Below, in pieces: positions 44,105-53,578 of a stretch of DNA of 64,000 nt. The notes beneath the pieces are model-generated. The model was not told the origin of the DNA and made no database searches. It worked only from the letters and a program-made list of their open reading frames with translations. The position numbers and the translations under genes were made by a program. Within the stretch, counting starts at the first letter, position 1; the number at the start of each line of letters is the position of its first letter. The stretch lies in the NCBI GenBank assembly GCA_021773435.1, contig JAJFKC010000048.1, forward strand, positions 53,456-117,455, written 5' to 3'. This DNA comes from Porticoccaceae bacterium. Lineage in GTDB: Bacteria; Pseudomonadota; Gammaproteobacteria; Pseudomonadales; Porticoccaceae.

Positions 44105-44123
44105 AATAATGATAATTATTGAA
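44105..44123. promoter_or_regulatory. Fur-box-like palindrome upstream of rppH
   Basis: The 19-bp segment matches the Fur consensus in 14 positions, with an AATAATGATAATTATT core. It ends 11 bp before the rppH ATG, where bound repressor would block initiation. Homology only; an AT-rich palindrome arising by chance is the alternative. Confidence 0.4.
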
Positions 44124-44134
44124 GGGTCAGGTCG

Positions 44135-44644
44135 ATGGATGTAATTGATAAAGAGGGCTTTCGCCCGAATGTCGGCATAATCCTCGCTGACGGCAAAGGC
44201 AGTTTATTGCTCGCCAAACGTATCGGCCAGGATGCCTGGCAGTTCCCCCAGGGGGGGATCGATTCCGGCGAAAAGCCCAGCGACGCTATGTATCGAGAGT
44301 TGTACGAGGAAGTCGGCCTGGAATCAGCCGATGTTGAAATTCTCGGTCAGACCCGGGGCTGGTTGCGTTACCGTTTGCCTAAACGCTATATCCGGCGTAA
44401 TAAATCACCGATTTGCGTGGGTCAAAAACAAAAGTGGTATTTACTGCAATTGGCGGGGGATCAGAATTCAATTCGCTTCGATCGCGGCGATAAGCCTGAA
44501 TTCGACGGCTGGAAATGGGTCAACTACTGGTATCCAATCAGCCAGGTTATTGAATTCAAACGCGATGTTTACCGAAAAGCGCTCAAAGAGCTTGCCCACG
44601 TGCACAGCGAAATTGAGCGCAAGCTCACCAGTCGTAAACAGTGA
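44135..44644 (+). CDS. rppH: RNA pyrophosphohydrolase
   Basis: RppH removes pyrophosphate from mRNA 5' ends and so starts RNase E decay. The 169-residue Nudix protein starts [20 protein letters not shown] and has the Nudix box from [20 protein letters not shown] to VGLE, with RELYEEVG holding the metal ligands. [21 protein letters not shown] is typical of RppH. It is followed by ptsP after 3 bp, the order known in Escherichia and Pseudomonas. Confidence 0.95.
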   Translation: MDVIDKEGFRPNVGIILADGKGSLLLAKRIGQDAWQFPQGGIDSGEKPSDAMYRELYEEVGLESADVEILGQTRGWLRYRLPKRYIRRNKSPICVGQKQKWYLLQLAGDQNSIRFDRGDKPEFDGWKWVNYWYPISQVIEFKRDVYRKALKELAHVHSEIERKLTSRKQ

Positions 44645-44647
44645 TCC

Positions 44648-46954
44648 ATGCTTATGCTTGATGCACTACGCAGGATTGTCCAGGACGTCAACAGCGCTGA
44701 TGATTTTAACGCTGTACTCGGCATTATTGTCAATCGTGTTAAATCGGTGATTAATACCGGTGTTTGCTCGGTATACCTGTATGACGCCGACAGCGACAGT
44801 TATGTACTGTCCGCTACCGACGGCCTGTTACAGGAATCGGTTGGCAAAGTTTATATGAGCACCGAACAAGGTCTGGTGGGCCTGGTTGCCCACAGGGCCG
44901 AGCCTCTGAATCTTGAGGACGCTGAGGCCCACCCACGTTTTACCTACTTTCCCGAAACCGGCGAGGAAAAATTTAAATCCTTCCTGGGCGCACCGATTAT
45001 TCATCATCGCGATGTGCTCGGTGTGCTGGTCGTTCAGCAACAGCAGCGACGCAAGTTTGACGAGAGTGAAGAAGCTTTCCTGGTCACTGTGTCGGCACAG
45101 CTAGCGGGCGTCATCGCCCATGCTGAGGCCACCGGAGAGTTACGGCGGACAATCTCTCAGCATGTCCATGATAATAGCGATGAACGCTGTTATGTCGGTC
45201 TACCTAGCGCCCAGGGGATTGGTATCGGCACGGTCCTGCTGGTATCCACCTCCGCAGATCTCAATGCTGTTCCCCGCCGTCTGGCCAGTGATATACCCCA
45301 TGAGCTAGAACAACTTCACGACGCACTGGAAAGCACCAAAGATGATTTGCGCGGTGTCCGAGAAGGCTTAAGTGACAAACTCAATAGCGAAGAGCTAGCC
45401 CTCTTCGATGTCTATATCAGCATGCTCGAAGACACCTCTCTGGGCGGCGAAGTGGTCACCTTGATCGAAGGTGGCCTGTGTGCCCAGAGCGCCTGGAGCC
45501 AGGTGATCATTGCCCATATCCGCACCTTTAGCCAGATGGATAACCCTTATTTGAGTGAGCGCGCCACCGACGTACGGGATCTAGGCCGACGAGTGCTCGG
45601 ACATCTGCAACAACTTCAGCACGAAGAACCGGTGTATCCCGAAAATACTATTCTTATCGGTGAGGAGCTCGCAGCGCCTCATCTTGCCGACGTGCCCTTT
45701 GAAAATATCCGGGCCATGATCTCAGTAAAGGGATCACACAACTCCCATGTCGCCATTCTTGGCCGGGCCATGGGTATCCCCACTATAATGGGAGCGGTCG
45801 ATATTCCCTGGACGGAGCTGGACGGTGTCAGTCTGATCGTCGATGGTTATCAGGGACAGATCATCTGCTCACCGACCCCGCAACGGTTGCAGATCTATGA
45901 AGATCTTTATCAGGAGGAACAATCCCAGGCCAAAGAACTGGAGACCCTCAAAGATCTACCCTGTGAAACCATCGATAAACAGCGCATCACACTTTGGGTC
46001 AACACCGGCCTGCGCCTTGATACGATGCTATCCCTGAACCGGGGCGCCGAGGGCGTCGGCCTGTACCGTACCGAAATCCCTTTTTTCCTGCTCGACCGTT
46101 TCCCATCGGAAGAAGAGCAGCGCAAAATGTACCGGGAACAGCTCGAAATGTTTGCGCCACTGCCCGTCACCATGCGCACACTGGATATCGGCGGTGACAA
46201 AGCCCTGCCTTACTTCCCTATCAAGGAGGAAAACCCCTTTCTGGGTTGGCGGGGTATTCGCGTAACCCTCGACCACCCGGAGATATTTCTTGTTCAGTTA
46301 CGAGCCATGATGCGCGCCAGCGTTGGCCTGAATAATTTAAGTATTTTATTACCGATGATTTCAAACACCATGGAGCTGGATAGCGCCATGGTCCTGACCC
46401 GGCGTGTCTACAACGAGCTGACCCTGGAAGAAGGTTATCAATTTAAATTCCCCGCAATCGGCGCCATGGTTGAGGTGCCAGCGGCCGTTTATCAGATTCG
46501 CGAATTCGCTCGACGGGTCGACTATCTGTCGGTGGGCACCAACGACCTGACCCAGTATTTATTGGCGGTAGATCGCAATAACTCCCAGGTGGCTGAGCTG
46601 TATCACACCTTTCACCCCAGCTTGCTTAAAGCCCTACGAATGATCGCCGATGACGCCAAAACAGCAGGTTGTCCAGTCAGTGTTTGCGGTGAACTGGCGG
46701 GCGATCCCATCGGAGCCGCGTTGTTGGTGGGTATGGGCTATAAAACCCTGTCCATGAGTTCTGCCAATTTATTGAAGGTGAAAGCAGTTATTCGCCAGCT
46801 TAAACTGACCGAACTAAACTCAATCGTTGATCACGCCTGTGATCTTGACGATACCTTTGCTGTTCGTGACTACCTGGAGAGTGCGCTGGAAAGACCAGAA
46901 TTGAGCCAGCTACTTCACCCCGCAGGTGCCCAGGCTCGGCAATCGAATTCTTGA
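44648..46954 (+). CDS. ptsP: Phosphoenolpyruvate-protein phosphotransferase PtsP (nitrogen PTS enzyme I)
   Basis: PtsP starts the nitrogen PTS phosphorelay, passing phosphate from PEP to NPr and EIIA-Ntr. The 768-residue protein has an N-terminal GAF domain (about 1-165; SVYLYDADSDSYVLSATDGL) that senses glutamine or alpha-ketoglutarate in relatives. The swivelling phospho-His domain has the active-site segment GSHNSHVAILGRAMGIP. The C-terminal PEP-binding barrel has GVGLYRTEIPFFLLDRFP and the signature VGTNDLTQYLLAVDRNN with GELAGD. It appears complete and translationally coupled to rppH. Confidence 0.95.
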   Translation: MLMLDALRRIVQDVNSADDFNAVLGIIVNRVKSVINTGVCSVYLYDADSDSYVLSATDGLLQESVGKVYMSTEQGLVGLVAHRAEPLNLEDAEAHPRFTYFPETGEEKFKSFLGAPIIHHRDVLGVLVVQQQQRRKFDESEEAFLVTVSAQLAGVIAHAEATGELRRTISQHVHDNSDERCYVGLPSAQGIGIGTVLLVSTSADLNAVPRRLASDIPHELEQLHDALESTKDDLRGVREGLSDKLNSEELALFDVYISMLEDTSLGGEVVTLIEGGLCAQSAWSQVIIAHIRTFSQMDNPYLSERATDVRDLGRRVLGHLQQLQHEEPVYPENTILIGEELAAPHLADVPFENIRAMISVKGSHNSHVAILGRAMGIPTIMGAVDIPWTELDGVSLIVDGYQGQIICSPTPQRLQIYEDLYQEEQSQAKELETLKDLPCETIDKQRITLWVNTGLRLDTMLSLNRGAEGVGLYRTEIPFFLLDRFPSEEEQRKMYREQLEMFAPLPVTMRTLDIGGDKALPYFPIKEENPFLGWRGIRVTLDHPEIFLVQLRAMMRASVGLNNLSILLPMISNTMELDSAMVLTRRVYNELTLEEGYQFKFPAIGAMVEVPAAVYQIREFARRVDYLSVGTNDLTQYLLAVDRNNSQVAELYHTFHPSLLKALRMIADDAKTAGCPVSVCGELAGDPIGAALLVGMGYKTLSMSSANLLKVKAVIRQLKLTELNSIVDHACDLDDTFAVRDYLESALERPELSQLLHPAGAQARQSNS

Positions 46955-46977
46955 CCTTAGCACTGCTCACAAAAACC

Positions 46978-47742
46978 TCAGCCCCGAGTACTAAATCTAT
47001 ATTGACGCAAATCGCCTGCCACCTTACCGCGCAGGAACGTCTGCTCGGCAAACTCCACATTGCCCTCATTATCCATCAACAACACCGTCGTGCAGCGGGT
47101 TCCATAGGTGTGAGAAACAATAAAAGGTGGCGATAAGGTACGCTCCATTTCAAGACCAACCCCGGTATCTGGCAGACGCCCGTCCGGAAAACATTCCCGG
47201 GACGCCAGCACTTCAACCAGATCTTCACTACGCAGGATTTTTGCACCAACCGCGCTTTCCAGCCTTTCCCTGGCCAACTCGGCTTTCGGCCAGGGGGTAT
47301 TAAGCAGATCATTACTCAAGGTGTAGACGCCGGGCTTAAGCATGGCTGATTCATCATTAATATTGTTGTAATAGGCTAGCTTATGGCCAGTGCCAGCGAG
47401 CAGATTAAAGCCGCTGTACCGGTCAGCCCTGGCCCGGACCTCATCAACATAGTCACTTAGCGCTGGCGCATTGTTATGCAAATAGTTAGTCGGCAACTCG
47501 CCTCTTGAAAGATCGTCCGCTGGGTTACCGCCGCGGAAGTTAGTTACTGTCGCCCAACGCCCAGCGCGATTCACACCAAACCAGGTGCCACCTGCCTCCA
47601 GGTCTCGACCGGCCAGCAGGTCGGGATGATCAGACCAAAACTCGGCTTTCGTCGCCGCACGATCATATAACTCATCGCGGTTAGCAACGACAATTAGCGG
47701 ATATTTTGGGTGGCTCTGGAAAGCCAGGGTAACGAGGCACAT
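46978..47742 (-). CDS. NRDE-family protein (TANGO2-like)
   Basis: The 254-residue protein has the family-defining N-terminal MCLVTLAFQSHPKYPLIVVANRDE, with the Asn-Arg-Asp-Glu motif and an N-terminal Cys that would be exposed after Met removal. This is an Ntn-hydrolase-like arrangement. GGTWFGVNRAGRWATVTNFR and the late TYGTRCTTVLLMD also fit. Bacterial members have no firmly known role; the eukaryotic relative TANGO2 is linked to haem and lipid handling. It converges with ptsP, 23 bp apart, and stands alone. Confidence 0.85.
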   Translation of the reverse strand: MCLVTLAFQSHPKYPLIVVANRDELYDRAATKAEFWSDHPDLLAGRDLEAGGTWFGVNRAGRWATVTNFRGGNPADDLSRGELPTNYLHNNAPALSDYVDEVRARADRYSGFNLLAGTGHKLAYYNNINDESAMLKPGVYTLSNDLLNTPWPKAELARERLESAVGAKILRSEDLVEVLASRECFPDGRLPDTGVGLEMERTLSPPFIVSHTYGTRCTTVLLMDNEGNVEFAEQTFLRGKVAGDLRQYRFSTRG

Positions 47743-47854
47743 AGGGCTATCGACTAAAAACTGAAATTTGAAAACGGGTGGCTAAAAGTGGCCTTGCGTT
47801 TGTTTTTACTTAGGAACAACAAGTATTTAATTACAATGTGTATACAGAATTAAT

Positions 47855-47878
47855 GGGGCCCTTTCACAAGCAGGCCCC
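47855..47878 (-). terminator. Possible terminator hairpin after gcvH
   Basis: GGGGCC (47855-47860) and GGCCCC (47873-47878) form a GC-rich 6-bp stem with a 12-base loop immediately after the gcvH stop on the minus strand. There is no clear T-run, so strength is uncertain. Confidence 0.45.
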
Positions 47879-47880
47879 GG

Positions 47881-48273
47881 CTAGTCTTCTTCCTCTGTGG
47901 AGGTGATATATTGCTCGGCGTTTAACAAACTTTCCATCTCAGCCGGGTCAGACATTTGCAGTTTAAAAAACCAGCCGTCACCGTAAGGCGATTCGTTGAT
48001 GGTTTCAGGTGCGTCTTCCAATACCTCGTTAATGGCGATCACCTCACCCGATACCGGCGCAAAGATATCTGACGCCGCCTTGACCGACTCCACCGCCCCA
48101 GCTTCGTCCTGGGCGGACAACTGATCACCGACTTCTGGCAATTCCACATAAACCACATCACCCAGGGCATCCTGAGCGTAGTCGGTAATCCCTATCGCAA
48201 TTACACCATCGCCATCCTGGCGGAGCCATTCGTGGGTCTCGGCGTATTTTAGGTCAGTGGGAGTTTCGACCAT
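47881..48273 (-). CDS. gcvH: Glycine cleavage system H protein
   Basis: GcvH is the lipoylated carrier that shuttles the aminomethyl group between the P, T and L proteins of glycine cleavage. The 130 residues contain [21 protein letters not shown], and the lipoyl Lys is in [18 protein letters not shown]. It has the usual length and ends in an acidic tail (TEEED). It follows gcvT by 93 bp on the same strand, with a GGAGA site before the ATG. gcvP is not in the window. Confidence 0.95.
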   Translation of the reverse strand: MVETPTDLKYAETHEWLRQDGDGVIAIGITDYAQDALGDVVYVELPEVGDQLSAQDEAGAVESVKAASDIFAPVSGEVIAINEVLEDAPETINESPYGDGWFFKLQMSDPAEMESLLNAEQYITSTEEED

Positions 48274-48366
48274 GGTTGTTGTCTCCGCTATTAATATTTT
48301 GAATGACTGATTTTACCAATCTTGTTTTCAATAAATGAAAAAATTCGACTTAAGGTAAGCTTTTGA

Positions 48367-49464
48367 CTAAATACAAATTTTCCCATTGCGCACAAAACCG
48401 GGGGCGAGCAGTCGGACGGGCTTTCGTTTACCACGAATTTCAACTTCGCCACTGCTCCCAGCCTCAACAGGCACTCGAGCAAGGCCGATAGAATACCCCA
48501 GCGTCGGCGAAAAGCTACCGCTAGTTAGCAAGCCCGGCGCATCAATGCCATCGCAATAAAGATTCTGCTTTGCCCTCAGCACGCCTCGTTCAGTCATTAC
48601 CACGCCGACCAGTTTATTCGCCACTCCCCTGTCGCGTTCAAGGCTGAGCGCTGCTCGGCCAGTAAACTGTCTGGCTTCTGGCTGCCAGGCGATGGTCCAC
48701 GCCAAATTCGCCTCAAGGGGCGACGTTTGTTCATCAAGTTCATGACCATAGAGATTTAAGCCCGCCTCAAGACGCAAGGTGTCCCTGGCGCCCAGCCCAA
48801 CTGGAGCGATACCGGCCTCGTGAAGCTGCCACCAAAACGCCTCTACCTCGTCGGCAGGCAACATTACTTCGAGACCATCCTCGCCGGTATAACCGGTACG
48901 GGCATAGTGCCGTGTCTCGATTATCACGCCCCCAAAACGAGGTAGACTCGCGACCAGGCTGCTGTCTTCCCCGGAGTTTCTGGCAGCGATAACCGCCGCA
49001 ACTTTAGCAATGGCTTCGGGGCCTTGTATAGCTACCATGGCCATATCACTTCGCTCAGCAATGGTCACACCAAAGCCCGTCGCACAGGCGTCCATCCAGG
49101 CCAGGTCTTTGGCCCGTGTCGCACAGTTAACCACCAGCCTGAAGCCTTGATCAAGAGCGTAAACCATCAGGTCATCAATCACGCCACCTGTCTGGTTGAG
49201 CATAACGCTATACAGGGCTTGCCGATCACCCGAAAGTTTGTCTATATCATTGGCAAGCAAATAACGTAGATAGTCACGCGCGCCGGACCCCCTCACATCG
49301 ACGATGGTCATATGGCTGACATCAAACATGCCACATCGATTTCGCACGCTGTGGTGTTCAGCGATTTGGGAACCGTAATGCACCGGCATTTCCCAACCGC
49401 CAAAATCCACCAATTTGGCGGACAGCTTCAGGTGTGCAGAATACAGGGGGGTGCGTAACAACAT
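48367..49464 (-). CDS. gcvT: Glycine cleavage system T protein (aminomethyltransferase)
   Basis: GcvT transfers the methylene group from aminomethyl-lipoyl-GcvH to tetrahydrofolate, releasing ammonia. The 365-residue protein has the folate-binding start LVDFGGWEMPVHYGSQIAEH, the catalytic Asp region CGMFDVSHM, GYTGEDGLEVMLP and GLGARDTLRLEAGLNLYGHE. The product feeds the folate pool used by ThyA, FolA and PurU in this window. No glycine riboswitch fold was recognised in the 170 bp upstream. Confidence 0.95.
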   Translation of the reverse strand: MLLRTPLYSAHLKLSAKLVDFGGWEMPVHYGSQIAEHHSVRNRCGMFDVSHMTIVDVRGSGARDYLRYLLANDIDKLSGDRQALYSVMLNQTGGVIDDLMVYALDQGFRLVVNCATRAKDLAWMDACATGFGVTIAERSDMAMVAIQGPEAIAKVAAVIAARNSGEDSSLVASLPRFGGVIIETRHYARTGYTGEDGLEVMLPADEVEAFWWQLHEAGIAPVGLGARDTLRLEAGLNLYGHELDEQTSPLEANLAWTIAWQPEARQFTGRAALSLERDRGVANKLVGVVMTERGVLRAKQNLYCDGIDAPGLLTSGSFSPTLGYSIGLARVPVEAGSSGEVEIRGKRKPVRLLAPGFVRNGKICI

Positions 49465-49632
49465 GACAACATCGAAATCAGAAGGTCGGCATTCTAAACC
49501 GCTAGCTTAAAAGCGTCGAATCAGTTTTATGGTAGTCAGATTTGAAGTGGATTGTGTCGCCCCAGTTATCGTTTTAACTCTGGTTGGTTTTGCTTTTCAG
49601 GGATAAATATCAGGGGAAAATTGGCCTTATTG

Positions 49633-50883
49633 CTATTTGATGCCCATCGCCTGCTTGATCAGCCTATTTTTTAATGGCGTCAGGGCGTCGAGCTGATTCA
49701 TCCCAAAATTGCGCAACAATCTGATGGGCAATTCATCTCGCTCAAACAATCGCTTGAAACCTTCCATTGCCGCCATCACCGCCAGGTTTTCGACTTTACG
49801 GCGGCGCTGATAACGCTGCAAACCTTCAATAGCGCCTATATCCAGACCGCTGTTCAAACACTTTTCCAACTCCTCACACAGCACCCCGACATCACTTAAA
49901 CCAAGGTTCACCCCCTGACCAGCCAGGGGGTGGATGGTGTGGGCTGCGTCACCAATCAGTGCCACGCGGGACTGTACGTAATCAGTGGCATGACATTGGC
50001 GCAAGGGGAAACTTTTTCGTAGTGAGACCAGCGTCAGTTCACCCATAAACGCTTCGCTGATCCGGGTTAAATCCCGGCAAAAATCTTCGTCCTTCATGGC
50101 CATCAATTGCTGGCTGCGATCTTCGGACTGCGACCAGACGATGGAGACATAATGGCTAGTACCATCCTTACCTTGCAAGGGCAGGAAGGCCAGTGGGCCA
50201 TCCTGGGTAAACCACTGAAGGGCGGTGTGTTGATGACTAGTTTCACCGCGCAAGGTTGCAACAATTGCCCGATGGCCGTAATCCCACTGGCGAACTTTGA
50301 AGCCACAAATATCTCGGAGCTTTGACTGGGTGCCATCGGCCGCCACCAATAACGATGTTGAAATTTGACTATTATCCAGCTGGAGAAGAAGACTGTCGTT
50401 GTGATCAGTATTCGCGCTGACCAAAGAACTAATTTGGTCCGGGCAGAGCGATTCAATATTAGTTTGCTGATAAATCGCGTTGCCAAGCGTATTCAAAACC
50501 AGCGAGTTTTCAACAATATGACCGAGGTTATCTTGCTGAATCTCAGCGCTATCAAACTCAATATAGCCGGTGCCCTCGCTGTCTCGCACTTGCATGCGCG
50601 TATAGGGGCAAGCTCGGCTAGCGATGGTCTGATCCCAAAGCTGTAAATCGACCAGTAACTGCCGAGATGTTTCGTTGATTGCGACAACACGGGAATCAAA
50701 GTCGGTGTCGCTCGCTGTCAGGTTATCTGGTTCTGATTCAGCTGACTTTAGCCCAGTCGGCTTCGGCTCGACAAGTGCGATGTTAAGCGGCTCTTCAATA
50801 TCTAGCCTGGCCAGAGTTAACGCCATCGCGGCGCCAACAATCCCGGCACCGCCGATCACGACATCGTAATGATGATCAGTCAC
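49633..50883 (-). CDS. ubiI: UbiH/UbiI/VisC-family FAD hydroxylase
   Basis: This 416-residue flavoprotein monooxygenase belongs to the ubiquinone hydroxylase family. It has YDVVIGGAGIVGAAMALTLA (FAD ADP loop), DSRVVAINETSRQLL, and the second FAD motif VALIGDAAHTIHPLAGQGVNLGLSDV. The start is a GTG overlapping the ubiH stop by 8 bp (GTGACTGA). By position after ubiH it corresponds to visC/ubiI, which hydroxylates C5 of the quinone ring in aerobic ubiquinone synthesis. Ring-position specificity cannot be read directly, so the symbol is provisional. Confidence 0.82.
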   Translation of the reverse strand: MTDHHYDVVIGGAGIVGAAMALTLARLDIEEPLNIALVEPKPTGLKSAESEPDNLTASDTDFDSRVVAINETSRQLLVDLQLWDQTIASRACPYTRMQVRDSEGTGYIEFDSAEIQQDNLGHIVENSLVLNTLGNAIYQQTNIESLCPDQISSLVSANTDHNDSLLLQLDNSQISTSLLVAADGTQSKLRDICGFKVRQWDYGHRAIVATLRGETSHQHTALQWFTQDGPLAFLPLQGKDGTSHYVSIVWSQSEDRSQQLMAMKDEDFCRDLTRISEAFMGELTLVSLRKSFPLRQCHATDYVQSRVALIGDAAHTIHPLAGQGVNLGLSDVGVLCEELEKCLNSGLDIGAIEGLQRYQRRRKVENLAVMAAMEGFKRLFERDELPIRLLRNFGMNQLDALTPLKNRLIKQAMGIK

Positions 50884-52156
50884 TGACCTGGAGCTCGCGA
50901 GATGTTAATCCTGCGCCAAAACGAGCTACCGCTGCGCCCAGACCCGGTGCCACTTCAATACCCAGCAAGCCCAGGTTTCTAGCCAGTGACAATAAGGGAT
51001 TAGTACTCGCAAACAGTTGCGGCAAAGCGTCGCTAAAAGCCACCACTTGCCGTTGATCTGCTAGTCGATTTTTTTCATACAACTGCAAAATAGCAAGCTC
51101 ACCCGGTTTTTTACCCCGTGCGTCAGCCCTGGCTAAAACCTCACACAAACCCGCAATATCCCTCAAGGTCAGATTAAAACCCTGCCCCGCGACCGGGTGC
51201 AAACTATGTGCTGCTGTGCCCATCAGAGCCAGATGACTGCGCACCTGTTCTCCGGCCAACGTTCTTGAAAGAGGCGTCAAATGTCGATGCGCGACACCGG
51301 TTATTTCACCCGCGCGATCGCCAAAGCGATTCTGCAACTCATCGATAAAGCTATTTTCATGGGCTGCCAACAATCGCTCACCCCGCTCGTGAGCCATGGT
51401 CCAGACTAACGCTGCCCGCACAAATCCATCCCTGTCAGGCAAGGGTAACAGCGCAATTGGCCCCTCTCGGGTAAAGCGCTCGTAGGCAATACCCCGATGC
51501 GAATCTTTGAGCGTTAACTCGGCAGTGAGGGCATCGTAACCGTATTCTTTGTATTTGAACTGTATCCCAAGGCTTTGCGCCTGCACGGGCTTCGTGCCAT
51601 TAGCTAATAAAACCAGATGAGCTGGAATCGATGAATCCCCGAGCTGCACGACCATACCCTCGGCCCTGGGTTTTAACACGATTGATGAAGCCGCACCGCC
51701 AGGGCCTGGACAACGTTGAACATTCGCAAGGTTATCCAGCGAGTTGTCCAGCAACCCCGCCAGCACTCCTGCATCGATCACATGCCCAAAGGTATCGAGA
51801 CCTTGCTCCCTGGCAATTAACTGGCTATGGCCGGGATGGCCCCGATCAGATACATGGATTGCGGTAATCGCCGCCGCCTGTGCCTCAACAGCGGGCCACA
51901 TGCCAGCATCCAGAAAAAGTCGTCGGCTGCTTTCTGCCAGCGCGATTTGGCGTTGGCTAAAACCTGTCTCTAACCTGTCAGCTTTTGACGTAGATCCTGA
52001 ATCATCAGATTCAATTATCAGAATCTGCCATGACGGTTGTTTTTGAGCCAGGAATAACGCCAGGCACAAACCCGTTAGCCCGGTACCAATAATCGCGATG
52101 TCCACGTTTTCAGGTAACGTTTTTGGTGGGGCTTTTGGTGCGACTTTGGTGGTCAT
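50876..52156 (-). CDS. ubiH: 2-octaprenyl-6-methoxyphenol hydroxylase-like FAD monooxygenase
   Basis: The 426-residue paralogue of the next gene has the FAD loop DIAIIGTGLTGLCLALFLAQ, the central DSG/RQIALAESSRRLF segment and LALMGTAAHSLHPVAGQGFNLTLRDI. UbiH hydroxylates C6 of the ubiquinone ring precursor with O2 and NAD(P)H. pepP-ubiH-ubiI order is the E. coli order. Note GTAAHS in place of the usual GDAAHxxxP in the second FAD motif; the Asp to Thr change at this conserved position is worth checking. Confidence 0.85.
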   Translation of the reverse strand: MTTKVAPKAPPKTLPENVDIAIIGTGLTGLCLALFLAQKQPSWQILIIESDDSGSTSKADRLETGFSQRQIALAESSRRLFLDAGMWPAVEAQAAAITAIHVSDRGHPGHSQLIAREQGLDTFGHVIDAGVLAGLLDNSLDNLANVQRCPGPGGAASSIVLKPRAEGMVVQLGDSSIPAHLVLLANGTKPVQAQSLGIQFKYKEYGYDALTAELTLKDSHRGIAYERFTREGPIALLPLPDRDGFVRAALVWTMAHERGERLLAAHENSFIDELQNRFGDRAGEITGVAHRHLTPLSRTLAGEQVRSHLALMGTAAHSLHPVAGQGFNLTLRDIAGLCEVLARADARGKKPGELAILQLYEKNRLADQRQVVAFSDALPQLFASTNPLLSLARNLGLLGIEVAPGLGAAVARFGAGLTSRELQVSD

Positions 52157-52207
52157 ATCATTTTACATCGACAGCAAAAAAGGCCGGTTAACGCCAATGG
52201 CCAGGCT

Positions 52208-53521
52208 TCAGCTGCGAGCCATCAGCGCCTCTATATCAGCCACCGTTTTCGGCACGCCAGCCGTTAATACCTCAATGCCTTTGCGGGTTATTAGGACATC
52301 ATCTTCGATGCGTATGCCTATACCGCGCCATTTTTTAGCTACTTTGGTGTTGTCGGGCGAGATGTAAATGCCGGGCTCCACAGTCATCACCATGCCCGGT
52401 TCGAGCATTCGCCACTGGTTTTCGACTTTGTAATCACCGACATCATGCACGTCCATGCCCAGCCAATGTCCGGCTCGGTGCATATAAAAATCGGTGTATG
52501 CACCTTTTTTAATCAGCTCAGAAACCTTACCCTTTAGCAGACCTAGTTTGACCAGACCGGCGGTGATGATTTTAACTGTAATCTGGTGGGGTTCATCCCA
52601 GTGCTTGCCGACCTGAAGCGCGTCTATAGCAGCGACCTGGGCCTTTAGCACCAGTTCATAGATAGCTTTTTGCTCCGGAGTAAAAACGCCGTTGACCGGA
52701 AAGGTACGAGTGATGTCGGCCGCATAATGCTGATACTCGCAGCCTGCATCGATCAGCACCAGATCACCGTCATTAAGCACGGCATCGTTGACCACATAAT
52801 GCAAAATGCAGGCGTTGTCCCCGCCGCCAACGATGGACGAATATGCAGGAAAACTGGAACCAGCATTCGAGAACTCGTGTTCGATTTCAGCCTGCAACTG
52901 GTATTCCGTCATTCCAGGGCTAGCTGCCTTCATGGCCCGACAGTGGGCACCGGCTGAAATTTTGCCCGCTTTACGCATCAGCTTAACTTCGGCCGGTTTT
53001 TTAAACAGCCGCATTTCATGCAACAGATGGTCAAGGTCAATAAACTCGCCAGGTGGCACGGCACCAGTCCGAGCCCGGGCTCGTATGTCATTAACCCAAC
53101 CCATCAGGTGCTGGTCAAAATCGGGATCTTTACCCACCGCGTAATAAACCCGCGCTCTGCCCTCTAACAACCCAGGTAAAATATCATCAATATCGGCGAT
53201 GGGGAATGCATCATCTGCACCGTAATCGGCACAGGCTCCATCCGGTCCGGCACGGTAGCCATCCCAAATTTCTCGGGTGCGATCCCGGTCCCGACAAAAC
53301 ATAATAAATTGTCCCTGTGCCCGACCCGGGATTAACACAAGCACAGCTTCCGGCTCTGGAAAGCCCGATAAATAATGGAAATCGCTATCCTGACGGTAAG
53401 GGAAATAGGTGTCGCGGCTGCGCACCTGTTCCGGGGCGGCGGTTATGACGGCGATGCTCTCTTTTTCCATCATCGCCATTAAATCACGGCGCCGGTTGGC
53501 AAATTCTTTGCTGCTAATCAT
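52208..53521 (-). CDS. pepP: Xaa-Pro aminopeptidase
   Basis: PepP cleaves N-terminal residues before proline. The 437-residue protein has an N-terminal creatinase-like domain and a C-terminal pita-bread metallopeptidase domain. The metal ligands lie in LVLIDAGCEYQHYAADITRTF (two Asp), GHWLGMDVHDVGDY (His), MVMTVEPGIYISP (Glu) and GIRIEDDVLIT (Glu). The length matches E. coli PepP (441). It sits between the ygfB-like gene and ubiH, the standard cluster. Confidence 0.95.
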   Translation of the reverse strand: MISSKEFANRRRDLMAMMEKESIAVITAAPEQVRSRDTYFPYRQDSDFHYLSGFPEPEAVLVLIPGRAQGQFIMFCRDRDRTREIWDGYRAGPDGACADYGADDAFPIADIDDILPGLLEGRARVYYAVGKDPDFDQHLMGWVNDIRARARTGAVPPGEFIDLDHLLHEMRLFKKPAEVKLMRKAGKISAGAHCRAMKAASPGMTEYQLQAEIEHEFSNAGSSFPAYSSIVGGGDNACILHYVVNDAVLNDGDLVLIDAGCEYQHYAADITRTFPVNGVFTPEQKAIYELVLKAQVAAIDALQVGKHWDEPHQITVKIITAGLVKLGLLKGKVSELIKKGAYTDFYMHRAGHWLGMDVHDVGDYKVENQWRMLEPGMVMTVEPGIYISPDNTKVAKKWRGIGIRIEDDVLITRKGIEVLTAGVPKTVADIEALMARS

Positions 53522-53578
53522 TGTCTTGTCTCTATTGCCTGCTTACTGTCTGCTTATTACTTAGATAATGCGTGATCT

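Noticed and set aside
49465..49632. Glycine riboswitch before gcvT
   Set aside because: The conserved aptamer core sequences were not visible by eye.
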